This document shows, piece after piece, positions 56,949 to 64,000 of a stretch of 64,000 nucleotides of DNA (its first letter is position 1; each line of letters begins with the position of its first letter). Source of the stretch: an uncultured Clostridia bacterium (GTDB taxonomy: Bacteria; Bacillota; Clostridia; Oscillospirales; Ruminococcaceae). The stretch is from contig CALWNQ010000001.1 of assembly GCA_944382875.1 (NCBI GenBank), positions 62,001-126,000 on the forward strand, written 5' to 3'. The translations under genes and the position numbers were made by a program. The notes under the pieces were generated by a model. It was not told the DNA's origin and ran no database searches. It worked only from the letters and a program-made list of their open reading frames with translations.

Positions 56949-58100
56949 TCAATACACGCCGAATTCATCACGCGCCTTTTTCATCGCCATGATGTTTTCC
57001 AGAGTAGCACCAATGGTGAGAGAATGCGAAGAGCCCAGAATCAGGCCACCGCCCTTTCCAGCGCCGGTAATCGCACGTTTTGCATCGTCCAGAATCTGAT
57101 CCGGTGTTCCGCCGTGAATATGTTCATGCAAAATGCCGCCCCAAAGGCAGAGTTTGTCGCCAACTGCCTCTTTGAGCTTGCAGATGTCCATGCCCGCATA
57201 TTCCTGGATTCCTTCATAAGCATCGTTATTTTCAGCCAGATCTTCGATGATCGGCCAAACATGACCGCAGCAGTGCCGCAGGACATAAAGGCCGCGTTCC
57301 TTGCAGGCTTTGTAAATCTTCTGATGATATTTCAGGGTAATCTGACGGTAAAGAGCAGGGCTTGCCGCCAGGTTGGTGGTGTTGCCTAAATCGCCTACCG
57401 AAAGAACACCATCAATACCAGTTGCCGCCAGACGGTCCAGTTCATGAATGGTATTCCAGTACTGATACTCCGCGATTTTTTCACAAATTTCGGGTTCCAG
57501 CATGAGGTTCACCCAGCTATCTTCCTCGGTGCTACCAAACCGCGGCCATTCAATTCCGTTAATGGGAGCAATAATAAAATGGGTTTGGCCCAGCTCTTTT
57601 ACCACATGGTTGATGACTTCGTATTCCGAAATATTGGGATCTGGCGGAAGATTGGGTGCATTTTGGGCCTGTTCAGCCATCTTTGTCGCTTCTTCCAAGG
57701 AAATATCCCGCTGGATGAAGGCGGTATTGAGCGGATATTTCATCAAATCTCCAGTCACACTGCTGAGCTTATAAATATTGCCGTCTGCATCCTGGTAAGT
57801 CTCCTCATCCAGCTGCTTCATCGGTTCCGGACGATAATCAGAAGCGGGAACTTGAGTGACAGTCAGAAGGTCCATCCCGAGCGCACGTGCCAAATCTACA
57901 TAGTCCTGCTTATAGGAGGCCACCACTTCATCGCGGCGGCCTTCCCAATAAGCACGGGTTTCCTTGAATTTGGCATGGAGGAAGGATTCTCGGCCGAGCA
58001 CCATCTCATAGATGTTGTAATCAATGCTATGTTCGCCCCAGGGAACCACATCCGGCTCCCGGTGTTCCAATGCGGCAATGACTCGTTCTTTCGGCGTCAT
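56949..58100 (-). CDS. URO-D family protein with HxCG zinc-type motif
   Basis: This 383-aa URO-D-fold protein carries YVLRHCCGHVWPIIEDLAEN. In HxCG, His-x-Cys-Gly matches the first zinc ligands of MtaA/MtbA/CmuA-type methylcobamide methyltransferases, followed by WGGILHEHIHGG. The start TPKERVIAALEHREPDVVPW is the usual family opening. A methyl-transfer role is therefore possible, although no corrinoid protein or MtaB-like partner is nearby. It lies between the DUF1861 gene (20 bp away) and the frameshifted URO-D gene (27 bp away) on the same strand. Confidence 0.87.
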   Translation of the reverse strand: MTPKERVIAALEHREPDVVPWGEHSIDYNIYEMVLGRESFLHAKFKETRAYWEGRRDEVVASYKQDYVDLARALGMDLLTVTQVPASDYRPEPMKQLDEETYQDADGNIYKLSSVTGDLMKYPLNTAFIQRDISLEEATKMAEQAQNAPNLPPDPNISEYEVINHVVKELGQTHFIIAPINGIEWPRFGSTEEDSWVNLMLEPEICEKIAEYQYWNTIHELDRLAATGIDGVLSVGDLGNTTNLAASPALYRQITLKYHQKIYKACKERGLYVLRHCCGHVWPIIEDLAENNDAYEGIQEYAGMDICKLKEAVGDKLCLWGGILHEHIHGGTPDQILDDAKRAITGAGKGGGLILGSSHSLTIGATLENIMAMKKARDEFGVY

Positions 58101-58120
58101 AACGACCCTTCTTCCGTGAA

Positions 58121-59089
58121 TCAGAGTGCTTCAAACTCGTCAAGCGGATCTTCAATCAGGACTGTGCCGGTTTCACAGTCATTCAGGCCGGCATAAAGAC
58201 GGGCTTTGCCATTGCCGAGCCGGATAATGCCGGAAGTAAAAGTAACATCGGCTGTGCGGGAATTCTTCTGCGGACCTTTGGGATAGCAGTTGCGGACTGC
58301 AATAATCTTGGTCTGAGTGCAAGCACGAGTCTTGGGATCCATTGCAAATGCCATGCTGTAATAATGGATCACATGAACACCATCCACCATTTCACCCCAG
58401 GACTTGTGTCCAATTATACCAATCAGACCGTTTTTCAGATTGTAAAGCTGATTGCAGCCGCCCCATTCTTCAGGGATAAACTGGCCTTCCAGAAGTTCCG
58501 CTTTATCAATAAAATCCGCATTGATATCTTCCACAGAATCCGCAATCGCAAATCCAATTTTGGCGATACAGCCATATTTTTTCAACATGGGTTCACCCTG
58601 CGGACGAGAAAATACAGCAACCTTTTTATCGGGCAGTTCCAACAGACGGATATCTTTCATCATTTTGGGACCCGCAAAAGCAAACTTCAGGTTAAAAATA
58701 GAAGTTCCGCGATAAAAATGGGTGGAATATTCGACACAACGGTCGCCATCCCAAACAACATACACACCGCCGAGCCAAAGCTCCCCATTAATGAAAGTAA
58801 TGAACGGATCCTGCAGATCCAGAACCGGCGCATCCGCAATCAGAGACCAATGTCCATCTTTTTCCTCAAAGAACATGGTTTTGGAAACTTCGTTGGCGCG
58901 ATTTTCCACACGGCCAGCCATAATTGTACGGCCATCCAGTTCAAACGGGATAGACGGGTTGTAGACATCATATCCCTCCACACCGTCAAATTTCAGTACC
59001 TCTCCCATCTGAGCAGGGCGGCGTTTTTCCTCAAACTCCTGAAGCTGTACTTTAGCCGATACGGCTTCACACTTTTCGAACAACTGCAT
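58121..59089 (-). CDS. DUF1861 family protein (predicted beta-propeller)
   Basis: This 322-aa protein matches the DUF1861 family: KFDGVEGYDVYNPSIPFELD, IMAGRVENRANEVSKTMFF and LIADAPVLDLQDPFITFING at the start, a middle EWGGCNQLYNLKNGLIGIIG, and RTADVTFTSGIIRLGNGKAR at the end. The blade-like beta repeats resemble five-bladed GH130/GH43-type glycosidases, but the active-site acids are not obvious to me. It is the first gene of the minus-strand unit and divergent from a GH130-like gene. The ATG at 59089 has GGAGGT. Confidence 0.85.
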   Translation of the reverse strand: MQLFEKCEAVSAKVQLQEFEEKRRPAQMGEVLKFDGVEGYDVYNPSIPFELDGRTIMAGRVENRANEVSKTMFFEEKDGHWSLIADAPVLDLQDPFITFINGELWLGGVYVVWDGDRCVEYSTHFYRGTSIFNLKFAFAGPKMMKDIRLLELPDKKVAVFSRPQGEPMLKKYGCIAKIGFAIADSVEDINADFIDKAELLEGQFIPEEWGGCNQLYNLKNGLIGIIGHKSWGEMVDGVHVIHYYSMAFAMDPKTRACTQTKIIAVRNCYPKGPQKNSRTADVTFTSGIIRLGNGKARLYAGLNDCETGTVLIEDPLDEFEAL

Positions 59090-59276
59090 ATAAATACCTC
59101 CTTCGTTTGCTGTTATTATAGCATATATCACTTGTTAATTCAAGAACAAATTAAGTAAAAAAAGGATTATTTTTAGCTTGTGTTTCTCAAATAACTTAAT
59201 ATGATACAAGGAAAACGGCTTCATTACTGAGAATTAGAGTAAAGTAACATTCAAAATTTGAAAATGAAGATAAAAG

Positions 59277-59287
59277 TAACTTAATAT
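59277..59287. promoter_or_regulatory. TAACTTAATAT direct repeat, possible LacI operator site
   Basis: The 11-mer occurs at 59192-59202 and 59277-59287 in the divergent DUF1861/GH130-like region, with a related TTACTTAAT on the opposite strand near 59148. A LacI regulator is encoded two genes away. The second copy lies just before the -35 box. Confidence 0.35.
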
Positions 59288-59289
59288 TC

Positions 59290-59318
59290 TTGACGGGAGT
59301 TTCCTTTTATGGTAAAAT
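59290..59318 (+). promoter_or_regulatory. Promoter of the GH130-like / LacI operon
   Basis: TTGACG (59290-59295) and TAAAAT (59313-59318) have a 17-bp spacer, followed by TTGGAGG before the start. Confidence 0.75.
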
Positions 59319-59359
59319 AAATACAGAATATTTTGGAAATGACATTGGAGGACGGTTTT

Positions 59360-60418
59360 ATGAACGAAAAAAGCTTTACCGTCATGCAGGAAATTTTTAA
59401 TTATGCAAAAAATATTACACCCGGTGATTACGGTGGGATATCTGAAACAAAATTTTGCCAAGATTATGGGAAAAATCCCGCAGATTGGCGGGTTGGACCC
59501 TTTGAAATGCTGCCGGAAATGACTTTTATTAAAACACGTCCGTTTGATGACCCTACCGGTATCGGCTGGGCATCCCATTTCATTTTCAACCCAAGCTTAA
59601 TTGAAAAAGACGGGAAACTTTATCTGTTTTACCGCGCAGCGCCGCAAAAAGAATCTCTCAGTTCCCGAATCGGCCTTGCAGTATATGAGGACGGAAAAGG
59701 CTGGGAAGATCTTTCAGGCGAACCAGTTCTCTATCCAACTGAAGATGACGAAACGCATGGTGTAGAGGATCCCAAAGTTTATTTCTGGAACAACCGGTAC
59801 TTCCTGTTTTATCAGGGCGTATGGCAGCCGGAAGGCGAAGAACGGGAACAAATCATGGGAAATTCGCCGGAAAACTGGGAAGTTAGCTGCATCACCAAGC
59901 TGGCGATTTCAGACGATTTTGTCCATTGGGAGAAAAAAGGTGTGGTCCTTCCCTATTCTGTCAGCCATGGCTGGTGCAAAGGCGCCGTCATCCCGCGCGA
60001 CAGCAAGGGCTGCCCGGTAAAAATCAACGGGAAATTTATGATGTTTGTCAGCGAGGGCTGTGCCGGAAAACAGCAGATCGGTTACTCTGATGATATGGAG
60101 CATTGGGAATTCCAAGCACAGCATTACCTTACACTGCCTTCGGAAATGGGAGAAATTTGCGAAGTCGCTTGCTGCATTACGGAACAGGATTCCCCGGATA
60201 TGGTTCTGGACTTTTTCTACCGGGATCCCAAAGGCATCTTCCATGCCGGACAGGCTTATTACCACAAGGATCACCCTTTCACCCAGCTGGATCTTGGTTT
60301 CGGCGGTTGCCTCGCCTGGGGTGGCCTTATCCGTTGGAAAGGCGAATACTTGGTTGCACAGGGGTGGGATGCACCCAAAGGCGAACAGCAAATGTATTTT
60401 TATCGAGAAAAAAAATAG
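59360..60418 (+). CDS. GH130-like glycoside phosphorylase/hydrolase
   Basis: This 352-aa enzyme has the five-bladed beta-propeller pattern of GH130: ASHFIFNPSLIEKDGKLYLF YRA-type start blades (FNPSLIEKDGKLYLFYR), HGVEDPKVYFWNNRYFLFYQ with the conserved ED, and HGWCKGAVIPRDSKG. GH130 enzymes phosphorolyse beta-mannosides, and relatives act on other glycans. Exact specificity is unclear. The ATG at 59360 is preferred because of the GGAGG. It is co-transcribed with the LacI gene 27 bp downstream. Confidence 0.85.
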   Translation: MNEKSFTVMQEIFNYAKNITPGDYGGISETKFCQDYGKNPADWRVGPFEMLPEMTFIKTRPFDDPTGIGWASHFIFNPSLIEKDGKLYLFYRAAPQKESLSSRIGLAVYEDGKGWEDLSGEPVLYPTEDDETHGVEDPKVYFWNNRYFLFYQGVWQPEGEEREQIMGNSPENWEVSCITKLAISDDFVHWEKKGVVLPYSVSHGWCKGAVIPRDSKGCPVKINGKFMMFVSEGCAGKQQIGYSDDMEHWEFQAQHYLTLPSEMGEICEVACCITEQDSPDMVLDFFYRDPKGIFHAGQAYYHKDHPFTQLDLGFGGCLAWGGLIRWKGEYLVAQGWDAPKGEQQMYFYREKK

Positions 60419-60445
60419 TTTACAGGAAAGAACGGTGATAAACGG

Positions 60446-61459
60446 ATGGCTAAAAAGGTTACCATGCAGGATATTGCAGATAAGATCGGTGTGACAAAAG
60501 TATCCGTTTCCAAAGCGATCAATAATCAACCCGGTATTGGTGAAAATCTGCGCGAGCAGATCCTAAAAACAGCCAAACAGATGGGATATATCAAGGTGAA
60601 ACACGCCGGTGAAGGCAGAAACTACAATTTGGCGCTTGTTTGCGCCAAACGTTTTTTCCTGGAGGACGAAACTTTTTATACCACCATCTACTACTATATC
60701 AACAAACGTTGTGCAGAAAAAGGATTTTCCCTTTCCTGCTTTGTTATTAATGAGCGCGAGGAGCTTTCCGCCCAGCTGCCTCCGCAGCTTCTGACCGAAT
60801 CCTTTGACGGGATTTTTATCGCCGGTGAATTCTGTAAAGAATTTTTGCTTCGGCTGGATAATATCGGCGGCGTAAAAATTGCGATTGATTTCTACAGTCC
60901 TGATTTCAACATGGATAGCGTTGTGGTGGATAACTTCTATACCGGCCTGACTGTCACCAATTACCTGATCCACAAGGGACACACCCGTATCGGATTTGTC
61001 GGAAATATTCAGGACACTTCCAGCATCTGTGACCGATATTTTGGTTATCTCAAGGCGCTGATGCTCAGCAACCTTCCGGTGCGCGATGACTGGCATATTG
61101 CCAACAATGATTATCTCACCGGCTTTTATTCTTCAAAAGGACCGCTTCCCGGTGACCTGCCCACCGCCTTTATCTGCCATTGCGACAAAGCAGCGTTAAT
61201 CCTTAGCCAACAGCTCAAGGCCCGCGATGTCCGGATTCCCGAAGATGTGTCGATCATCAGCTTTGATAACACCAGCATTTGCAACCTTTTAAATCCCAAG
61301 TTGACAAGCGTAGAAATCGACCGTAAACAGATCGCCTATTGCAGCATCGACCAGATGATCCACCGGATTCAGCATCCCGATGCCTTGCCACAGAAAATAT
61401 ATCTGGGCAGCGAACTGATCGAGCGGGATTCCGTATTTGACCGGACCAATCTTGACTAA
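60446..61459 (+). CDS. LacI family transcriptional regulator
   Basis: This 337-aa repressor has an N-terminal HTH (VTMQDIADKIGVTKVSVSKA) and hinge, then a periplasmic-binding-like core (FDGIFIAGEFCKEF, HKGHTRIGFVGNIQ, VRIPEDVSIISFDNTSICN). It responds to a sugar ligand in related proteins. It ends the GH130-like operon and may regulate both divergent units; candidate operator repeats lie in 59148-59287. A terminator follows. Confidence 0.92.
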   Translation: MAKKVTMQDIADKIGVTKVSVSKAINNQPGIGENLREQILKTAKQMGYIKVKHAGEGRNYNLALVCAKRFFLEDETFYTTIYYYINKRCAEKGFSLSCFVINEREELSAQLPPQLLTESFDGIFIAGEFCKEFLLRLDNIGGVKIAIDFYSPDFNMDSVVVDNFYTGLTVTNYLIHKGHTRIGFVGNIQDTSSICDRYFGYLKALMLSNLPVRDDWHIANNDYLTGFYSSKGPLPGDLPTAFICHCDKAALILSQQLKARDVRIPEDVSIISFDNTSICNLLNPKLTSVEIDRKQIAYCSIDQMIHRIQHPDALPQKIYLGSELIERDSVFDRTNLD

Positions 61460-61466
61460 ATAATAA

Positions 61467-61501
61467 AGCAGCGCATCCCGAGTTGGGACGCGCTGTTTTT
61501 T
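61467..61501. terminator. Bidirectional terminator between LacI and URO-D genes
   Basis: AGCGCaTCCC pairs with GGGAcGCGCT across GAGTT and is followed by GTTTTTT, between convergent genes. Confidence 0.8.
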
Positions 61502-62699
61502 AACTTTGTGCAAGTTTCCGCTCCAGCCGCAAAATTTCGGTGCGAATTTGATCTTCATTGAGAGGATAGTATCCGAATTCTTCCGCCACCCGAACCATTT
61601 CCCGGATATTTTCATCCGGCGTATCCCGTCCACACTGGTCACCGGTGGAAAGGACAAATCCGCCGTCCATACCGGCATCCAGAATAGCTCGCAGTGCCGA
61701 AAGCCGAACCAGATCGGTGCTGCCGCGGAGCATGACCTCGGTAGTATGGAGATTCCCCATCAATGCCAGTTTACCCCGGGCCAGTTTTTTGCATTCAGAC
61801 AGATTGCAGTCCCCCATCGGCGGGATTTCCAGTGGGTTGATATAATTCAGGTCGGTTTCATTCGCACAGGTTTCCACGATATAGGTTTCCTTGCCGCAGG
61901 AATGAATGCCGCTGATAACTTCGGCTTGTTTGCACATCCGCGTTTGTTTTTGGATAGCGGGCAAGCAAAGCTTTCTCCAGATATCGGGAGATTGCAGCGT
62001 AATCGAACCGCTCCCGCCGGTCAGGATGGATTCCACCTTTTCTGCACAGCAGATTTCTACAATTCGGTTCTGCTGTTTTTCCAGCAGGTCACACAGTTCG
62101 GCAAACAGCTCCGGTTCGTCGTACATAGCATAGGTTGCCGCTTCCAGGTTCCCCTCAAAATAAACCATCCAGATCTGCAAACCGGGAGTTGCCACACCAA
62201 CGCCAAAGAGACCGCGGTCCCCCAGCGCTTCCCGCAGCTGACGCAGGTTATCCATCTTGTAGCCAGTAATATCGGCAAAATAATGCCGCATTTTGGGCAA
62301 GTCCGTCCGAATGTCCTTGATGACCTTTTCGATCATAGTAGAAGCATCGGCCGGAAGGAAGACTTCCGTAGAGGAAAGATCGCCATCCGGTGTATGGTAG
62401 AGTGTCCTGCGGTACAGCCGTCCATTTTCCTCGTGAATAGAAGATTCTGTTGTCATGGAAGAAGCCGTCTGCAGTTCCGGCGCGCCATAAATAAACCAGG
62501 CATCTGTGCCATAGTAATCGCAAGCATTCAGATACGCCTGCCACAGCGGCGGATCGTTATACAGCAGCACATCCCAAAAAGGCTTTCCGGTAAGCCGGCA
62601 GGGAATCATACAGGAAAAATCCGGCGCAACCGGAACACGATCCGGAACACCGCAGGTGAGAGCGGTCATCATCCGCTCTTTCGACGTCATTTTCGCCAT
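61500..62699 (-). CDS. URO-D family protein with HxCG zinc-type motif
   Basis: This 399-aa URO-D-fold protein has the motif EVISGIHSCGKETYIVETCA. HSCG matches the His-x-Cys-Gly zinc ligands of corrinoid-linked methyltransferases, and further cysteines lie in GDCNLSECKKLA. The opening TSKERMMTALTCGVPDRVPV is typical. The start at 62699 is chosen because the GGGAGG site would be only 2 nt from an upstream GTG. It is convergent with the LacI gene and downstream of a glycyl radical enzyme gene on the same strand, with a terminator between. Confidence 0.87.
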   Translation of the reverse strand: MAKMTSKERMMTALTCGVPDRVPVAPDFSCMIPCRLTGKPFWDVLLYNDPPLWQAYLNACDYYGTDAWFIYGAPELQTASSMTTESSIHEENGRLYRRTLYHTPDGDLSSTEVFLPADASTMIEKVIKDIRTDLPKMRHYFADITGYKMDNLRQLREALGDRGLFGVGVATPGLQIWMVYFEGNLEAATYAMYDEPELFAELCDLLEKQQNRIVEICCAEKVESILTGGSGSITLQSPDIWRKLCLPAIQKQTRMCKQAEVISGIHSCGKETYIVETCANETDLNYINPLEIPPMGDCNLSECKKLARGKLALMGNLHTTEVMLRGSTDLVRLSALRAILDAGMDGGFVLSTGDQCGRDTPDENIREMVRVAEEFGYYPLNEDQIRTEILRLERKLAQS

Positions 62700-62861
62700 T
62701 TGCACTTCCTCCCTTAAGAAAAAACTATTGTAAAAAGAAAAGCAGCTATATCATAGCATAGGCCCCCATAATGGTCAATCGCAGGATTTTTTACTTCCGT
62801 TTTTTCCTGTAAATAACGGTTTTCAAATATATGGAAAAAATTCGCAGCTCGCTTAAAAAAT

Positions 62862-62910
62862 AAATACCCCTGAAACAGGCTTTCGATTTACGCTCTGCCT
62901 CAGGGGTACG
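62862..62910 (-). terminator. Terminator after the glycyl radical enzyme gene
   Basis: TACCCCTGA (62865-62873) pairs with TCAGGGGTA (62900-62908); on the minus strand T-rich sequence follows. Confidence 0.85.
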
Positions 62911-62938
62911 GTCCCATTACCGGGCTTTATATACAAGA

Positions 62939-64000
62939 TTAAAATCCGTCGATAAAGCGGTCGACGACAAGCTGCCGGAACTCCGGCGAAAGAGTTGCAA
63001 AATAAGCAGTAAAGCCGGTGACGCGAACGACAAGATCGGGATAAAGCATCGGATTTTTGTGTGCAGCCATCAGTTTATCACGATCAAGAATATTGATGTT
63101 GATAAGCGTGCCGCCCATATCAATGTGAGTACGAAGCAGACGCTCTACATTCTCAAGGCCCCCTTCATCTGCCGAAATCTTGGGGTCCATTTCCAACTGA
63201 AGCGGACAGGTGTTGCCGTAAGCAGTTTGAATCCGCGCGATGCCGGTTGCCATGGCGGTAGCGGCACCGTCCTTGCGGAAACCGGGGTTGGGATTGGCGC
63301 CGTGGGTAACCGGAGTGCGGGCATGGCGTCCGTCCGGAGTAGCACCCACCGCTCTGCCGAAAGCAATGGTGCTTGACCAGGAGAACCATCCCGGAACCAG
63401 CTGACGACGGCCGGGCATCGGATATTCATGGACTTTTTTCGCAAACATAGCACTGATACGCTGCGCCCATTTGTCACCCAGCGAATTACCCTGACAATAA
63501 CGCTCGGAAGATTTAAGCATGAGCCGGATCCGCTCGCCGGCAGGACCAGCAAAATCGGTGCGGAGCGCTTCAAACAGTTCTTCCCAGCTGAGCAGATGCT
63601 CTTTTTCGATTCGCTGTTCTATTGCGGCAAAGGAATCTGCAACAGTACCGAGTCCGACGCCGTCGACACCCATGGTCAGATATTTGGCGCAAACCGAAAT
63701 ATCTTCACCCTTTTCAATGGTATCTTTCATCATCAGATTCATCACCAGTTCCGGCATGATTTCATGCTGGTAATCGAGGTGATGGTTAATGCCTTTGGCA
63801 GTGATATCGATCGCCCGGTCAAGATGAGCCGAAAGCCGTTCGAACAGTTCCTCGGTGGAAAAGCTGCCGCTTTGCTCCATCTCCTGCATCGCGACCTCAA
63901 ATACGCGAGCCACATTGATTTTCACGCAGTCATTCAGCGGGTATTCCAAGCCGGGAATCGCCATCCAGTTGCAGCCCACTGCAATACGGCTCCGGGCGTC
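62939..64000 (-). CDS. Glycyl radical enzyme (pyruvate formate-lyase-like), 3' part
   Basis: The visible 350 codons are the C-terminal part of a large glycyl radical enzyme; the start lies beyond the right edge, and the frame is open there (DARSRIAVGCNWM). GCNW near 63973 carries the candidate active-site cysteine. The glycyl radical box VVRVTGFTAYF is at the C-terminus, with the radical glycine codon at 63014-63016. The region between (AVGATPDGRHARTPVTHGAN) is typical of the family. Benzylsuccinate-, diol-dehydratase- or unknown-type members cannot be told apart from this part. No activase gene is in the window. Confidence 0.92.
   Translation of the reverse strand, partial: DARSRIAVGCNWMAIPGLEYPLNDCVKINVARVFEVAMQEMEQSGSFSTEELFERLSAHLDRAIDITAKGINHHLDYQHEIMPELVMNLMMKDTIEKGEDISVCAKYLTMGVDGVGLGTVADSFAAIEQRIEKEHLLSWEELFEALRTDFAGPAGERIRLMLKSSERYCQGNSLGDKWAQRISAMFAKKVHEYPMPGRRQLVPGWFSWSSTIAFGRAVGATPDGRHARTPVTHGANPNPGFRKDGAATAMATGIARIQTAYGNTCPLQLEMDPKISADEGGLENVERLLRTHIDMGGTLININILDRDKLMAAHKNPMLYPDLVVRVTGFTAYFATLSPEFRQLVVDRFIDGF

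Noticed and set aside
22583-62699. HemE (uroporphyrinogen decarboxylase) as the function of the URO-D genes
   Set aside because: No haem biosynthesis genes lie nearby, the HemE N-terminal signature is absent, and six diverged copies next to sugar genes argue for other reactions.

Overview
The window looks like chromosome of an anaerobic gut-type Bacillota, class Clostridia, probably Oscillospirales/Ruminococcaceae-like. The evidence is Gram-positive ribosome binding sites with occasional GTG/TTG starts, a PyrR-type attenuator before the pyrimidine genes, the IspH-S1 fusion typical of Clostridia, pyruvate phosphate dikinase plus acetate kinase, a glycyl radical enzyme, PadR/HAAS envelope regulation, and many uroporphyrinogen-decarboxylase-like (URO-D) proteins next to glycosidases. 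Species is not determinable by eye. I saw no rRNA, tRNA, CRISPR array, insertion sequence or prophage.

Layout. 1-6.7 kb: 3' part of a KtrB/TrkH potassium channel subunit, a D,D-carboxypeptidase, a LysR regulator divergent from a small protein-DUF3737-carboxymuconolactone decarboxylase/cupin operon, DUF4364 and a GNAT. 6.7-13 kb: pyrR-pyrC-pyrF-carB behind a promoter, PyrR-binding loop and attenuator. 13-19.7 kb: a GNAT-AAC(3) protein reading in frame into RidA, a surface-protein island (two proteins sharing an LSHILNAEGEK domain, one split by two in-frame TAG codons in a Ser/Thr repeat, plus a glycosyltransferase), a PNPOx-fold protein and a MATE pump. 19.9-26.7 kb: GH4 glycosidase, two AraC regulators and three URO-D proteins. 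26.7-29.8 kb: HD hydrolase, PadR-HAAS/DUF4097 envelope module, orphan response regulator. 29.9-41.2 kb: housekeeping block (ispH-S1, plsC, a DUF4380-cytidylate kinase fusion, tmcAL, ackA, a lipoprotein, a stand-alone GlmU-type acetyltransferase, ppdK behind a structured leader).

41.7-48.7 kb: an apparent glycerophosphodiester utilisation operon with two GDPD enzymes around a complete ABC importer, followed by a small beta protein and a PHP phosphoesterase. 48.8-51.3 kb: a solitary TIR-NB-ARC-TPR protein resembling bacterial NLR-type antiphage sensors. 51.3-64 kb: a carbohydrate island with a secreted toroid/beta-sandwich/cell-wall-binding protein interrupted by an in-frame TAG, three more URO-D proteins (one frameshifted), DUF1861 and GH130-like beta-propellers, a LacI regulator and the 3' part of a glycyl radical enzyme.

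Most unusual: (i) three in-frame amber codons in two surface/secreted protein genes, two of them carried inside a duplicated 72-bp repeat, although TAG is also used as an ordinary stop by several genes here; (ii) six URO-D paralogues in two sequence classes, all beside sugar enzymes; (iii) the DUF4380-Cmk and AAC(3)-RidA open frames; (iv) the TIR-NLR gene.
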